The notes beneath the pieces were generated by a model that was not told where the DNA came from, searched no databases, and was given only the letters and a program-made list of their open reading frames with translations. A DNA stretch of 64,000 bases from a bacterium BMS3Abin11 (GTDB lineage: Bacteria > Pseudomonadota > Gammaproteobacteria > BMS3Bbin11): positions 1 to 64,000 of the forward strand of contig BDTD01000036.1 of NCBI GenBank assembly GCA_002897635.1, written 5' to 3'. Shown here in pieces: positions 17,805 to 26,692 of this stretch. The position numbers and the translations under genes are program-made. Position 1 is the first letter of the stretch, and the number at the start of each line of letters is the position of its first letter.

Positions 17805-18629
17805 ATGAAGGGGCATATGTTAAAAGTTTTTTCAGCGTTAGTAATCACGGGTCTAATGAGCAGTCTGGCCTACGCACACGATCCAATATTCAGTATTGGG
17901 CCCCATGTATTGTACAAAAATGGTGTTGAAGTTCACACAGGAGCAGCAACAAAAAAGGCCGGTGATGAAAACGAGCAAGAGGTTTCGCTGGAATTAACCT
18001 ATGGTTTGACCGGCGACTGGGCTGCCGGCATCGATATACCCTATGCCTTCAAGGAGGAAGGCAACGAAAGCAGCAATGGTAGTGGTGATATCTCGGTCTT
18101 TACCAAATACCGCTTCTGGCGTAAGGATTCTTTAGGCCTGCAGGAATCGGCTGCGGTACTAGTAAAAGTGATCACCGACACTGCCAGTGACAATAAGACA
18201 CCCTCGTTAGATAAAGGCACTACAGATACCATACTGGGACTCACCTACGGCTATGAAGGCCGTAAATGGTATCGCTGGGCGAGTGCCCGTTATCGTTTTA
18301 ATGGTAAGAATGACATGGGTATAGACCGTGGCGACAAACTTTTACTCGATCTGGTTGGCGGCATTCGTCCTAAACCTACAGGCTACCTGGAGCCGGACAC
18401 TGTCTGGCTGCTGGAACTCAATACTGAGTTTGGTCAACGTGCCCAGATAGGCGGCAACGATCTGGCTAATACTGGCGGCACCGAGGCATTCATTTCACCG
18501 GGCATCTTCTGGACCAAGCGTAACTTTGCTATTAAAGCTGGCGTGCAAATACCGGTATACAGTGACCTGAACGGAACCCAGGCTGACTCTGATTACCGAG
18601 CCAGACTTACATTTGAGTGGCATTTGTAA
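17805..18629 (+). CDS. Outer-membrane beta-barrel protein, cassette 1
   Basis: A 274-residue exported protein with a signal peptide ending SSLAYA-HDPIF and many alternating beta strands (SLELTYGLTGDWAAGIDIPY, DISVFTKYRFWRKD) ending in the aromatic LTFEWHL, as in outer-membrane barrels. The pattern recalls the MetA-pathway/phenol-type transporter families, but the substrate is unknown. It heads a run barrel, MerP-like, MerT-like, controlled by a ZntR-type promoter, so a metal role is inferred. A full-length paralogue without gaps lies at 39786-40610. A ribosome-binding site AGAGAGATAAAAAA precedes the start. A start at codon 5 (MLKVF) is possible. Confidence 0.75.
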   Translation: MKGHMLKVFSALVITGLMSSLAYAHDPIFSIGPHVLYKNGVEVHTGAATKKAGDENEQEVSLELTYGLTGDWAAGIDIPYAFKEEGNESSNGSGDISVFTKYRFWRKDSLGLQESAAVLVKVITDTASDNKTPSLDKGTTDTILGLTYGYEGRKWYRWASARYRFNGKNDMGIDRGDKLLLDLVGGIRPKPTGYLEPDTVWLLELNTEFGQRAQIGGNDLANTGGTEAFISPGIFWTKRNFAIKAGVQIPVYSDLNGTQADSDYRARLTFEWHL

Positions 18630-18690
18630 GTTACCGCTCAGATTTATGGACTCACATTTTATTACACTTTTTAATACAGGAGAAATACAG

Positions 18691-18966
18691 ATGAAAAAGC
18701 AAATCATAGCAGTGCTGTTCGGTTTAGTGCTCATGCAGGCAGCCTTTGCTGCAGGCACCCATTATGAGATGCGGGTAGACGGACTGGCCTGCCCTTTCTG
18801 CGCCTATGGCATTGAGAAAAAACTGAAGGCCGTTGATGGTGTCAGTGACATCAAAGTGGATCTCAACAAAGGTCTGGTCAGTGTCAATACCGCTGAAGGC
18901 AAAGAACTGTCCGAAGAACAAATGACAAAACTGTTTAAGGATGCCGGCTTACCTATCGCAGCATGA
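18691..18966 (+). CDS. MerP-like periplasmic HMA-domain protein, cassette 1
   Basis: A 91-residue periplasmic metal-binding protein: signal peptide MKKQIIAVLFGLVLMQAAFA, then one HMA domain with the motif VDGLACPFCAYGIEKKLKAV (CPFC in place of MerP's CAAC). It should bind soft metal ions in the periplasm and pass them to a membrane partner, as MerP does to MerT. The start at 18691 has AGGAG nine bases upstream; the open frame is longer but the extension is not protein-like. A near-identical paralogue lies at 39431-39724. It is followed 35 bases later by the MerT-like gene. Confidence 0.85.
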   Translation: MKKQIIAVLFGLVLMQAAFAAGTHYEMRVDGLACPFCAYGIEKKLKAVDGVSDIKVDLNKGLVSVNTAEGKELSEEQMTKLFKDAGLPIAA

Positions 18967-19001
18967 AAAAGTCGCCTCTCTAAATTGTAAGGATGCTCTC
19001 A

Positions 19002-19413
19002 ATGCACTCTGTAACTATGGCAAAGAAACCCGCTATGAATGAAAAAGGCATCACCATTTTCACCCTGTTCACCACCAGCGGCACAATTAATTTGTTGTGC
19101 CCTGCCGATCATCTTTGTCACCCTTGGCATGGGTGCTACGGTGGCAGCGATGACCAGCACATTTCCATTCTTGATCATACTTAGCCAGTACAAAATATGG
19201 GTCTTCCTGTTTTCCGGTTTAATGTTACTGATTTCAGGCTGGCTGATGTTTCGACCGGGTCGGGCCTGTCCGATAGAACCTGGCTTAGCCCAGGCATGTG
19301 GTACTGCACATAAATGGAACAAACGTATTTACTGGAGTTCAACCGTTATCTGGAGTATTGGCTTTATTGCGGCATTTCTGGCCTTACCTATTCGTATAGC
19401 ATTAGGCATATAA
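19002..19413 (+). pseudogene. MerT-like membrane protein, frameshifted copy
   Basis: Compared with the intact paralogue at 39001-39411, this copy reads MHSVTMAKKPAMNEKGITIF then shifts frame near 19083-19091, where it has ACAATTAATTTG against ACATTGATTTG: one extra base. After the shift it matches again through ICCALPIIFVTLGMGATVAA and FRPGRACPIEPGLAQACG to ALPIRIALGI. MerT features are clear: a Cys pair in the first membrane segment and two cysteines in the loop after FRPGRA. Either the gene is inactivated or there is a sequencing or assembly error. The length of 412 bases is 1 more than a multiple of three. Confidence 0.75.
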
Positions 19414-19480
19414 TGCGAAAGCATTAGCTATTAGAAATTAATTATTTATAATAATAATACACATTAAGCCTGAGAAAAAT

Positions 19481-20020
19481 ATGATGAAAAAATTTATCTT
19501 TGCGTTAGTACTACTCGGTCTAAGTTGGCAACCAGTATTTTCTGCTGATATGCCCAATATGCCCAATATGCCTATGGAGAGTATTCCTTTTCCGACCATA
19601 TCTGAAATCCCTGTACCAAAAGGTATGGGCTATGATAACTACTTCAGGCAAAACCAGCCAGTCAAACTGGTTTTTGGGGTTTCTGATCCCGGCGCGCAGC
19701 TGAAAGAGTCCCTGACCAATGCAGCCTATACTATCAAGTATCTGAAACCTCGCGGTATCAAATATAAAATTCAGATTGTGCTATACGGTAAAGCTGTTTT
19801 ACCTGCAAATGAATTTAATGAAGAATACGGTGGCTACAGCGAACTGATGGAATCTTTGAACAGGCAGGGCGTTGAGTTTGCCATTTGTAACAATTCATTG
19901 GCTGCACTGAACCAGTCAAGGGACGATATTTATTCATATATGAAAATCATTCCTGCCGGCATCCTGCAAATCGTCAAAAAACAGATGCAGGGCTACGCCT
20001 ATATTCATAATACCAAATAG
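19481..20020 (+). CDS. Periplasmic DsrE-family protein
   Basis: A 179-residue exported protein. The signal peptide MMKKFIFALVLLGLSWQPVF is followed by a short Met-rich repeat (MPNMPNMPME), then a DsrE/DsrF-like alpha/beta domain (PVKLVFGVSDPGAQLKESLT, KYKIQIVLYGKAVL, then GVEFAICNNSLAAL with a cysteine at the position often used for sulfur transfer). Periplasmic DsrE-like proteins are frequent in sulfur-oxidising and metal-handling gene clusters. It lies 67 bases after the frameshifted MerT-like gene, on the same strand, so it may belong to cassette 1; the second cassette has no such gene. Substrate unknown. Confidence 0.75.
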   Translation: MMKKFIFALVLLGLSWQPVFSADMPNMPNMPMESIPFPTISEIPVPKGMGYDNYFRQNQPVKLVFGVSDPGAQLKESLTNAAYTIKYLKPRGIKYKIQIVLYGKAVLPANEFNEEYGGYSELMESLNRQGVEFAICNNSLAALNQSRDDIYSYMKIIPAGILQIVKKQMQGYAYIHNTK

Positions 20021-20062
20021 TACCTGACTTAGAACTGACTCCTGAAACTGATATCAGAGAGA

Positions 20063-20485
20063 CTATTTGATACCTGCCTTTTGTTGCTCAAGCCTGACAT
20101 AGGCAATAATATCAGCAACTTCCTCACCGGATAAACCGGCAACTGCTGGCATGTCACCAAAACGCCAGTGATGCTGTCTAACTCCCGTCGAGACTGCCAG
20201 GTGGAACGCCATGTCACCATGGTGGCCCGGCCGATAGGCCTTGTCCAGAAAAGGCGGACCCTTGTTAGTCCCTCTCAAATTTACACCATGGCATTTTGCG
20301 CAATTGGCAGAAAACAGCTCCCTGCCATTTTGTGCATCTGCCTTATAATCCGGCCCCGGAATACGCGGCCGCCTGCGATCCTGGGTATCCTGGTCACAAG
20401 ATGGCAACAGTATGGGCAAACTTAGCACCGCAAGCAAAGAGACAATTTTTACAGGTTGTGGATATTTCACTGAAAAAATATGCAC
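20063..20485 (-). CDS. Monohaem cytochrome c, probable lipoprotein
   Basis: A small class I cytochrome c with one CxxCH haem site (NCAKCHGVNLRGTNKGPPF) and an axial methionine in FGDMPAVAGLS near the C-terminal helix EEVADIIAYVRLEQ. The N-terminal hydrophobic segment ends LPSCDQD, a possible lipobox, suggesting a membrane-anchored periplasmic electron carrier. The start is GTG at 20485, three bases from the stop of the DUF411 gene, so the two are translationally coupled. An association of cytochrome c with DUF411 proteins in copper clusters suggests copper-linked redox chemistry, but the partner is not shown. Confidence 0.85.
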   Translation of the reverse strand: MHIFSVKYPQPVKIVSLLAVLSLPILLPSCDQDTQDRRRPRIPGPDYKADAQNGRELFSANCAKCHGVNLRGTNKGPPFLDKAYRPGHHGDMAFHLAVSTGVRQHHWRFGDMPAVAGLSGEEVADIIAYVRLEQQKAGIK

Positions 20486-20487
20486 GG

Positions 20488-20979
20488 TCAGTGAGTACTG
20501 AAAATAGTCGTCTTTCCAGATTTATCAAAGGTAACAACGGGATACCTGACCTTCTTACCTCCCATACCCGGAGATCCTGTTGGCATACCCGGTACAGCCA
20601 GACCGGTCACTGCCGGTCTCTCTGCTAGTAATCTTTTGATTGCACTTGCAGGAACATGGCCTTCGATAACATAGCCATCAATATGAGCGGTATGGCAGGC
20701 ATAAAGTTTCTGTGGAAGGCCGGCTTCTTTCTTGTGCTTCACCACATCATCGGTATTTATTGCTTTCACCTTAAAACCATTCGCTTCAAGATGGCTTACC
20801 CAGCCCCTACAGCAACTGCAGGTTGGTGACTTATAAACGGTGACTGTATCTTCTGCTAAGGCCGGCTGAGACATAAAGCCCTGGAATAGTATGAAAGTAA
20901 GAGCAATAGCAAGTCCGCTAGCTATCATGACCTTCATGCCCGACTTTTTCTTTTTAAAAAAAATATTTTTACTTTTCAT
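20488..20979 (-). CDS. DUF411 metal-binding protein
   Basis: A 163-residue exported protein of the DUF411 family, often annotated as a copper-binding CopG-like protein and found in metal-resistance clusters. After a signal-anchor (MIASGLAIALTFILFQGF) comes VTVYKSPTCSCCRGWVSHLE with the family CxCC motif, then LYACHTAHIDGYVIEGHVPA and LAVPGMPTGSPGM, all hallmarks of the family. A GGAG ribosome-binding site precedes the ATG at 20979. The gene is immediately upstream of the cytochrome c gene. Confidence 0.9.
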   Translation of the reverse strand: MKSKNIFFKKKKSGMKVMIASGLAIALTFILFQGFMSQPALAEDTVTVYKSPTCSCCRGWVSHLEANGFKVKAINTDDVVKHKKEAGLPQKLYACHTAHIDGYVIEGHVPASAIKRLLAERPAVTGLAVPGMPTGSPGMGGKKVRYPVVTFDKSGKTTIFSTH

Positions 20980-21036
20980 AACTATTTTCTCCGTGTTTTC
21001 CCTGTCGCAGGAAAAAAACTATTTCATTTTAACCAT

Positions 21037-21135
21037 CTAATGTCCCTCACCGGCAGGCAGGTCTAGAGTGCCAATGATTTTCAAATCATTGTAATCCATT
21101 ACCCAGATGAGGGGGAGGTCAGGCGTGATACGTAG
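21037..21135 (-). pseudogene. C-terminal fragment of a beta-propeller-like protein
   Basis: The minus strand encodes PDLPLIWVMDYNDLKIIGTL ending DLPAGEGH before a stop, the look of the last blade of a YVTN/YncE-type propeller. One frame away, just upstream, the text reads RYSKVYVSRLT, as if a frameshift separates the two. No further upstream sequence is left. Probably a relic of a gene once in this cluster. Confidence 0.35.
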
Positions 21136-21167
21136 ACCTTACTGTACCGTGAATACCGCTGGTGATA

Positions 21168-21205
21168 CAAAAAATCTTTCCGACATTTATATGCCGGAAA
21201 GATTT
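21168..21205 (-). terminator. Intrinsic terminator of the merR-ATPase-SHOCT operon
   Basis: On the minus strand AATCTTTCCG and CGGAAAGATT form a perfect 10-bp stem with a 12-base loop, followed by TTTT. It is 30 bases after the SHOCT gene stop. Confidence 0.8.
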
Positions 21206-21234
21206 GTAGGTACTGATCGGTGAACCGAGCCGGT

Positions 21235-21459
21235 TTATTTTTCAAGTTCCTTACGACGGTGCTCGAACTCTTCATCGGAAATTTCACCATTCGCATAACG
21301 CCTACGCAGTGTTTCCATCGGATCTTCTAATGATGAAGTGCCTGAGCGACTATTCGAAATACTGCGGAATAGCACGACTATCGCTACAATGATCAGTATC
21401 CAGAAAATCCACATAAAGATCCCGCCAAAACCAAATCCACCAGAACCGCCGAACATCAT
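21235..21459 (-). CDS. Small SHOCT-domain membrane protein
   Basis: A 74-residue protein with a glycine-rich start, one transmembrane helix (IFMWIFWILIIVAIVVLF) and a C-terminal SHOCT motif (DPMETLRRRYANGEISDEEF). SHOCT proteins of this size often sit beside copper P-type ATPases, but their function is unknown. It is 22 bases downstream of the ATPase gene with AAGGAG before the start, so it is the last gene of that operon. Confidence 0.88.
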   Translation of the reverse strand: MMFGGSGGFGFGGIFMWIFWILIIVAIVVLFRSISNSRSGTSSLEDPMETLRRRYANGEISDEEFEHRRKELEK

Positions 21460-21481
21460 TTTTTTCTCCTTCTCTAACGAT

Positions 21482-24217
21482 CTATACTTTTACCCGTCGT
21501 AGTCGCAAGGCGTTAGTAATGACAGATACTGAACTAAAGCTCATCGCTGCCGCCGCAATGATGGGTGACAACAGAAGACCGAATACCGGGTATAACACAC
21601 CTGCCGCGACTGGTACACCCACAGAGTTGTAGATAAAGGCGAAGAAGAGGTTCTGACGAATGTTCTTCATTGTGGCGCGACTCAGGTGCCTTGCGCGAAC
21701 AATCCCACGCAGATCACCTTTGATCAGCGTTACGCCTGCACTCTCCATGGCAACATCCGTCCCCGTCCCCATTGCTATACCCACATGGGCCTGGGCCAGG
21801 GCCGGCGCATCATTTATGCCGTCTCCCGCCATGGCAACGATACGGCCTTCTGACTGAAGTTTCTTTACCACATCTGCCTTCTGATCCGGCAGCACTTCTG
21901 CCTGTACCTGATCGATGTCCAGCTTGGCGGCCACTGCTTCGGCTGTCTTGCGGCTGTCACCGGTCAACATCACTAACTTGAGACCCTCTTTGTGAAGATC
22001 GGCAATCGCTTCCGGCGTGGAATCCTTAATAGGGTCGGCCACGCCTATCAGCCCGGCGGCCCTGTTGTCTATCGCCAGCAACATCACTGTCTGGCCATCG
22101 GTACGCAGGGTATCGGCCTGTTGCGGCAGATCACCAACATCAATACCCAGATCGGTGAGCAGTTTGATATTACCGAGTGCCACACTATGGCCATCCACCG
22201 TGCCGGTCACACCCTTGCCGGTAACAGACTGGAAGTCATCGGTTTTGGTCAGTACGCTATCACGTTCCTCTGCACCACGCACAATGGCTTCGGCCAACGG
22301 GTGTTCACTGGCCCGCTCCAGGCTGGCAGCCAGTCGCAGGGCATCGTGTTCATGAAAGCCGTCTATCGCGACCACCGAGACAAGTTTTGGTTTGCCCTCG
22401 GTCAGGGTGCCGGTCTTATCCACCACCAGGGTATCGACCTTTCTCAGCACCTCCAGTGCCTCGGCATTCTTGAACAACACTCCCATCATCGCGCCTTTAC
22501 CGGTACCGACCATAATCGACATGGGTGTAGCCAGTCCCAGAGCACAGGGGCAGGCGATGATCAGTACCGCCACAGCATTGATCACCGCATAGGCCAGTGC
22601 GGGTTCGGGTCCCCAGTTCCACCAGACAAAGAAGGTGATGATGGAAATCACGATAACAACCGGAACAAAGTAACCGGCAACAACATCGACCAGTCTCTGG
22701 ATCGGCGCCCGCGAGCGCTGGGCGTCGGCTACCATCTGTACGATCTGCGCCAGCAGGGTATCCGATCCCACCTTCTCAGCGCGCATCAGGAGACTGCCCG
22801 TTGAGTTTACTGTCGCGCCAATCAGCTTGTCACCGGGGGCCTTTTCCAGCGGGATGGGTTCACCGGTGACCATGGATTCATCTACATTACTTACACCGTC
22901 CTGGACGGTACCGTCCACCGGAATTTTTTCACCAGGGCGTACTCGTAGTATATCACCCACTTGCACATGTTCCATGGGTATGTCTTCTTCGGTGCCATCG
23001 TTGCGAACGATTCGCGCGGTCTTAGGTGCCAGCCCCAACAACAGCTTAATAGCGGCGTTAGTCTGACTGCGTGCCCGCAGTTCCAGTACCTGCCCGAGCA
23101 ATATCAGCGCAGTGATCACGGCGGCAGCCTCGAAATAGACCGGAACCACACCAACCTCGTTGAGTATGGCCGGCGGGAAAATGCCGGGGGCGACGGTAGC
23201 AATCACACTATATGTCCAGGCAACCGATACACCGATTCCGATGAGGGTGAACATATTCAGGTTACCTGTGATTACCGATTGCACAGCACGTACATAAAAA
23301 ATCCAGCCTCCCCAGACCACCACAGGCGTTGCTACCACCATTTCAATCCATTGACGTAGATTAGGATCGATCAGCCCAGCCATCGCTTGTGGCCAGAACT
23401 CGGCCGCCATGGCACTGATTAATACCGGGATGGCAAGGATGGAGCTAATCCAGAAGCGCCTGCTCATATAGTCCAGTTCGCTGGTATCCTCTTCAATCTC
23501 CACGGTGAGCGGCTCCAGCGCCATGCCGCATTTGGGGCAGGCACCAGGGTGGTCCTGAACAATTTCCGGGTGCATCGGGCAGGTATATTCTGTCCTGGTT
23601 GCTACTAGGGGAATGTTCTTCGGTTCCAGTGCCATACCACACTTGGGGCAGGCACCCGGACCTTGTTGCTCCACTTCGGGATGCATTGGGCAGGTATAGA
23701 TGTTGCTGTCATCGGCTTTGCCGACATTGCCTTTTTCAGCGTGATGACACTCGTGTTCAGAATGATCATGCTGGCCATTGACTTCGTGTTTATGTATATA
23801 ATCAGTGGGCTTATTGTCAAATTTCCCTTTGCATGAAGCACTGCAAAAATAATAGTCTTCGCCATCGTACTGGGATTTATGCTCGGAACCCTCTGTGACA
23901 TCCATTCCGCAGACAGGATCTTTCAGTGATTCCGATGTGAGATATTGTCCCGGGTCAGCGACAAACTTCTCATGGCAAGATGAGCTACAGAAATAGTAAT
24001 CTTTATCGTCATGTTTATGATGATGTTCGCTGTCAGCAGAAACATCCATTCCACAAACAGGATCTTTCAGTGATTCTGATGCAAGATATTGTTCCGGGTC
24101 AGCAGTAAACTTGTCATGGCAGGATGAACTACAAAAATAATAATCTTTATCTGCATATTTGTGATGATGTTCGCTGTCAGCAGAAACGGTCATCCCACAT
24201 ACTGGGTCTTTTATCAT
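21482..24217 (-). CDS. Copper-type P1B ATPase with three YHS and two CPMHP domains
   Basis: Inner-membrane heavy-metal-exporting ATPase of the P1B-1 (Cu+/Ag+) type. The N-terminus has three tandem YHS domains (KDPVCGM at 3, 51 and 99, each with YYFCSxSC about 25 residues on) and two heavy-metal-binding YTCPMHPE domains (about 174 and 211, each ending [11 protein letters not shown]). The ATPase core follows: [18 protein letters not shown] (CPC), [23 protein letters not shown] and [13 protein letters not shown]. No N-terminal HMA domain is present. The start overlaps the merR stop as ATGA, with AAAGGAGAA inside merR as its ribosome-binding site. Copper is inferred from CPC and the YHS/CPMHP partners; silver or broader specificity is possible. 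Confidence 0.92.
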   Translation of the reverse strand: MIKDPVCGMTVSADSEHHHKYADKDYYFCSSSCHDKFTADPEQYLASESLKDPVCGMDVSADSEHHHKHDDKDYYFCSSSCHEKFVADPGQYLTSESLKDPVCGMDVTEGSEHKSQYDGEDYYFCSASCKGKFDNKPTDYIHKHEVNGQHDHSEHECHHAEKGNVGKADDSNIYTCPMHPEVEQQGPGACPKCGMALEPKNIPLVATRTEYTCPMHPEIVQDHPGACPKCGMALEPLTVEIEEDTSELDYMSRRFWISSILAIPVLISAMAAEFWPQAMAGLIDPNLRQWIEMVVATPVVVWGGWIFYVRAVQSVITGNLNMFTLIGIGVSVAWTYSVIATVAPGIFPPAILNEVGVVPVYFEAAAVITALILLGQVLELRARSQTNAAIKLLLGLAPKTARIVRNDGTEEDIPMEHVQVGDILRVRPGEKIPVDGTVQDGVSNVDESMVTGEPIPLEKAPGDKLIGATVNSTGSLLMRAEKVGSDTLLAQIVQMVADAQRSRAPIQRLVDVVAGYFVPVVIVISIITFFVWWNWGPEPALAYAVINAVAVLIIACPCALGLATPMSIMVGTGKGAMMGVLFKNAEALEVLRKVDTLVVDKTGTLTEGKPKLVSVVAIDGFHEHDALRLAASLERASEHPLAEAIVRGAEERDSVLTKTDDFQSVTGKGVTGTVDGHSVALGNIKLLTDLGIDVGDLPQQADTLRTDGQTVMLLAIDNRAAGLIGVADPIKDSTPEAIADLHKEGLKLVMLTGDSRKTAEAVAAKLDIDQVQAEVLPDQKADVVKKLQSEGRIVAMAGDGINDAPALAQAHVGIAMGTGTDVAMESAGVTLIKGDLRGIVRARHLSRATMKNIRQNLFFAFIYNSVGVPVAAGVLYPVFGLLLSPIIAAAAMSFSSVSVITNALRLRRVKV

Positions 24218-24642
24218 TGCAATTCTCCTTTATTGTTTTTGGTGCTGCTTTCTATCAGGTGACAAACAGAATGCCCATCTGGTATTCCATCAGGCATATC
24301 CGCCCATCGTTCGAGTGCCAATTCCATACGTTTCTGTAGATCCATTAAAATCTCAAGCTGTCTTCTGTTTTCTTCTATATGCTTGAGTAATATTTCACGC
24401 ACTCGCGGACAGGGTGACTGGCCTTTATCTGCATCCTGCATAATTGCCCGTATCTCAGCCAGCGTATAACCCAGCGCTTTTGCCTGCCTGACAAACCTTA
24501 ACCAGCGGACTTCGCTGGGTTTGTACAGACGGTAATTATTCTCTGGATGCCTGACAGGTTGCAGCAAACCTTTACGAGTGTAATAGCGAACGGCGTGCGG
24601 CGTTGTATCGGTCTGCCTTGCAAGTTCAGTTACTGTAAGCAT
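24214..24642 (-). CDS. MerR-family metal-responsive regulator
   Basis: A 142-residue MerR-type activator. The N-terminal winged helix is clear ([29 protein letters not shown], then [20 protein letters not shown]), followed by a dimerisation helix (about 82-115). C78 in the SPCPRV segment fits the conserved metal-ligand cysteine at the start of that helix, and C127 in HSVCHLIE supplies a C-terminal one. The ATG at 24642, with AGGAGA six bases upstream, is the start; the longer frame is not. It is cotranscribed with the downstream ATPase (ATGA overlap). A MerR-type promoter with 20-base spacing lies upstream, consistent with autoactivation. Confidence 0.9.
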   Translation of the reverse strand: MLTVTELARQTDTTPHAVRYYTRKGLLQPVRHPENNYRLYKPSEVRWLRFVRQAKALGYTLAEIRAIMQDADKGQSPCPRVREILLKHIEENRRQLEILMDLQKRMELALERWADMPDGIPDGHSVCHLIESSTKNNKGELQ

Positions 24643-24795
24643 TTCATCTCTCCTCGCTAATCGGCACAACCGGTAAAAAATACTTCCGGGTGTCTGCATT
24701 AACTAATTCATATTCGACAAATTTTTTCAGGCATCTGCTAGTGCTACTGCATCATTTGTGGATCCATGATGCCCATACGGTTTCGTGATATTTTG

Positions 24796-24827
24796 AGTTT
24801 ACAACCTATACCTTAGGCACAGGTCAA
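24796..24827 (-). promoter_or_regulatory. MerR-family (CueR-like) promoter/operator of merR-ATPase operon
   Basis: Minus strand TTGACC, a 20-base spacer and TAAACT. The spacer begins TGTGCCTAAGG and ends TATAGG, giving the dyad ACCTnnnCCT/AGGnnnAGGT. Spacing and symmetry are diagnostic of MerR-family promoters; the sequence differs from the ZntR-type operators at 17669 and 40723. Confidence 0.75.
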
Positions 24828-24937
24828 GCTTTGAAGCAAATACTATTAATTAATTAATAGAGGTGCTCAGGTGATAACTGCAGGGGGAGCTATGTTGGAT
24901 CTTTTCATAGCTAATATGAGGTACTTAAGTTGGAAGA

Positions 24938-24980
24938 AATAAAAGCAGGTGCAGTGAAATGGCACTCCATCTCACTGCAC
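24938..24980 (-). terminator. Terminator of the porin-cytochrome operon
   Basis: GTGCAGTGA and TCACTGCAC form a perfect 9-bp stem with a 14-base loop, followed on the minus strand by CTGCTTTTATT. It lies 25 bases after the cytochrome gene stop. Confidence 0.7.
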
Positions 24981-25004
24981 TGCTCAAAAACAGCGAGCCA
25001 CTAC

Positions 25005-25298
25005 TTATTTATTCGACTTCTGCATAAACGTGACCAGATCACGGGTCTGCTGACCGGTTAGTCCAGCACGTATACGCATGTGATATATTGATGATATCCA
25101 TTGATCATCGCGAAGCTCCTGTGGATCACGATAACTGTGACAACGGTTACAGTTTTCCACCCATAGCTGGGCACCCTTGCCAAAGTCGCCTTTTACCGGC
25201 CATTCCGCGGCAACTGCTGTTTGAAAAAAACCGCTACCTGCACCAAGTAGTACAGACAGGGTCATAACGCGATAGATATTAGTCATTTGCTTTTTCAT
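25005..25298 (-). CDS. Small monohaem c-type cytochrome
   Basis: A 97-residue periplasmic cytochrome: signal peptide (MTLSVLLGAGSGFFQTAVAA), one CxxCH site (WVENCNRCHSYRDPQEL) and a helical tail with a methionine in IYHMRIRAGLTGQ as likely second axial ligand. The start at 25298 follows GGGG seven bases upstream; the frame extends further into the porin gene, but without a protein-like sequence. It lies 11 bases after the porin gene and shares its operon. Electron partner unknown. Confidence 0.82.
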   Translation of the reverse strand: MKKQMTNIYRVMTLSVLLGAGSGFFQTAVAAEWPVKGDFGKGAQLWVENCNRCHSYRDPQELRDDQWISSIYHMRIRAGLTGQQTRDLVTFMQKSNK

Positions 25299-25309
25299 GT
25301 CATTTCCCC

Positions 25310-26575
25310 TTAGAAGCCATAAGCCATTTGAGCCATCCACTTGCTATCAGGCAGGTGGCTACCTTTGTTTACATCATTGGATTGATAATCAAGCTTGGCA
25401 AGCAGATGATTGGTAAAGTGGTAGTTGAGACCGACTGCCCATTGTTTGACGTCTGCTGATGCACCTGGCGAATCAAAGTCAGTGTAGCGCAACACCGGCT
25501 CAAGGCTGACAGATGGTATCATGTACGCCGCCTGCAGATACCAGGTCTTCCACTTGGCACCTTCTGATGCACCCGGGCCGGTCAGGGCCTCTCCAATTTT
25601 TGTCTGGACATATTCACCGCGAAAATCGAGCGTATTTCTCTGCCATGAAAAATCAGTACCGAAAACATCATAGTTACGGGAATTACCCAGTACACCTATA
25701 GAAGTACCGGCTTCTTCATCAACGATATTGGTCACTGCAGCCTTACCTGTCGCTGCTGACAAGCCGATTTCAAGGCCGACCATGGGTATAATTCCGTAAC
25801 GACCACCAAAGGTTTTTTTGCCATCAACATCGGCATTAAAGCCCTCAGCCATAATACCTTCCAGTTCAAACCCACCATCTTCAGCTGCTGCATTTAATTC
25901 CGGCCCGTTAGCAACATAGAGCGCATAGTTACTACGGATCTTTTCACCGAAGCCACCGCGAACCTGAAGCCCGAGATCGGAGACCGGTGCAGCGCCATCA
26001 TGCCCGAAGCCAGGCGGGGCATCTGCCATTTTGTTGATCCATGAGGGGTGAAGGTTTTGCCTGAAATTGCCTATAGGACTCAGGAACTTACCTACAATGA
26101 GCGTAGAATAGTCATTCATGAACCAGTCGATGGTCATATATTCCATCTCCACATCAGTTTCACCATCATTTTTCACAGCAAATTCAAGTTCAGCTTCCAG
26201 CATGAACATATCGCGGTATTGATAGTGCAGTATAGGGGAGAAAGATCCAACAACAAAGCTGCCATCCTTACCTACCTTGCTGTCATATCCTGCACCTGCA
26301 TAACCTGCGAGATGTACCAGGGTGTTCGGTGTCATCGCATTCGATATCTCTTCCCTGAATTGTGACTTGGCTGTTTCCATGTCCTGTTTCGATGCACTCT
26401 TCGTTTTTATTTCCTTGAGCGCCTTCTGTACCTGCTCTAATTGCTTCTGCAGCGTTTTTACCTGATCCTGCAGCACATCATAGTCGCTGCCGCCTGCCAT
26501 CGAGGTAATCGGAAAGGCACCAATCACAGCCGCCATAACGGCCTTTCTTAATATTGCATTGTGTCGTTTTTTCAT
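25310..26575 (-). CDS. Outer-membrane porin with N-terminal coiled coil
   Basis: A 421-residue porin-like barrel. After the signal peptide (ending ITSMA-GG) there is a heptad-rich segment (YDVLQDQVKTLQKQLEQVQK) typical of OprP/SlpA-like and other trimeric porins. About sixteen amphipathic strands follow, ending in an aromatic residue (AQMAYGF). Porins of this kind pass anions or small solutes; the substrate is not evident. It is preceded by a CzcI-like gene and followed by a cytochrome, all on one strand, within the metal island. It may take up or release oxyanions, which is speculation. Confidence 0.8.
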   Translation of the reverse strand: MKKRHNAILRKAVMAAVIGAFPITSMAGGSDYDVLQDQVKTLQKQLEQVQKALKEIKTKSASKQDMETAKSQFREEISNAMTPNTLVHLAGYAGAGYDSKVGKDGSFVVGSFSPILHYQYRDMFMLEAELEFAVKNDGETDVEMEYMTIDWFMNDYSTLIVGKFLSPIGNFRQNLHPSWINKMADAPPGFGHDGAAPVSDLGLQVRGGFGEKIRSNYALYVANGPELNAAAEDGGFELEGIMAEGFNADVDGKKTFGGRYGIIPMVGLEIGLSAATGKAAVTNIVDEEAGTSIGVLGNSRNYDVFGTDFSWQRNTLDFRGEYVQTKIGEALTGPGASEGAKWKTWYLQAAYMIPSVSLEPVLRYTDFDSPGASADVKQWAVGLNYHFTNHLLAKLDYQSNDVNKGSHLPDSKWMAQMAYGF

Positions 26576-26692
26576 TTCATTACTCCATTTCTGTATATTT
26601 CATGGAAGCTAATCTCACGATTGAATTTTTACTACTTTGCTGGTTCATGCACCATGGCGCACGAACAACTTTAGCTTTTAGCAAGCCTTAGG

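Noticed and set aside
19039-19413. Open frame of 124 codons starting MKKASPFSPCS
   Set aside because: The first ~17 residues are an out-of-frame reading of the MerT-like N-terminus; the true gene starts at 19002 and is frameshifted.
17669-19413. Classical mercury-resistance (mer) operon
   Set aside because: MerT- and MerP-like proteins are present, but no merA, merR or mer-type operator is visible, and the operator matches the ZntR type.
21992-22804. 270-codon plus-strand open frame
   Set aside because: Antisense to the conserved P-type ATPase; explained by the opposite strand.
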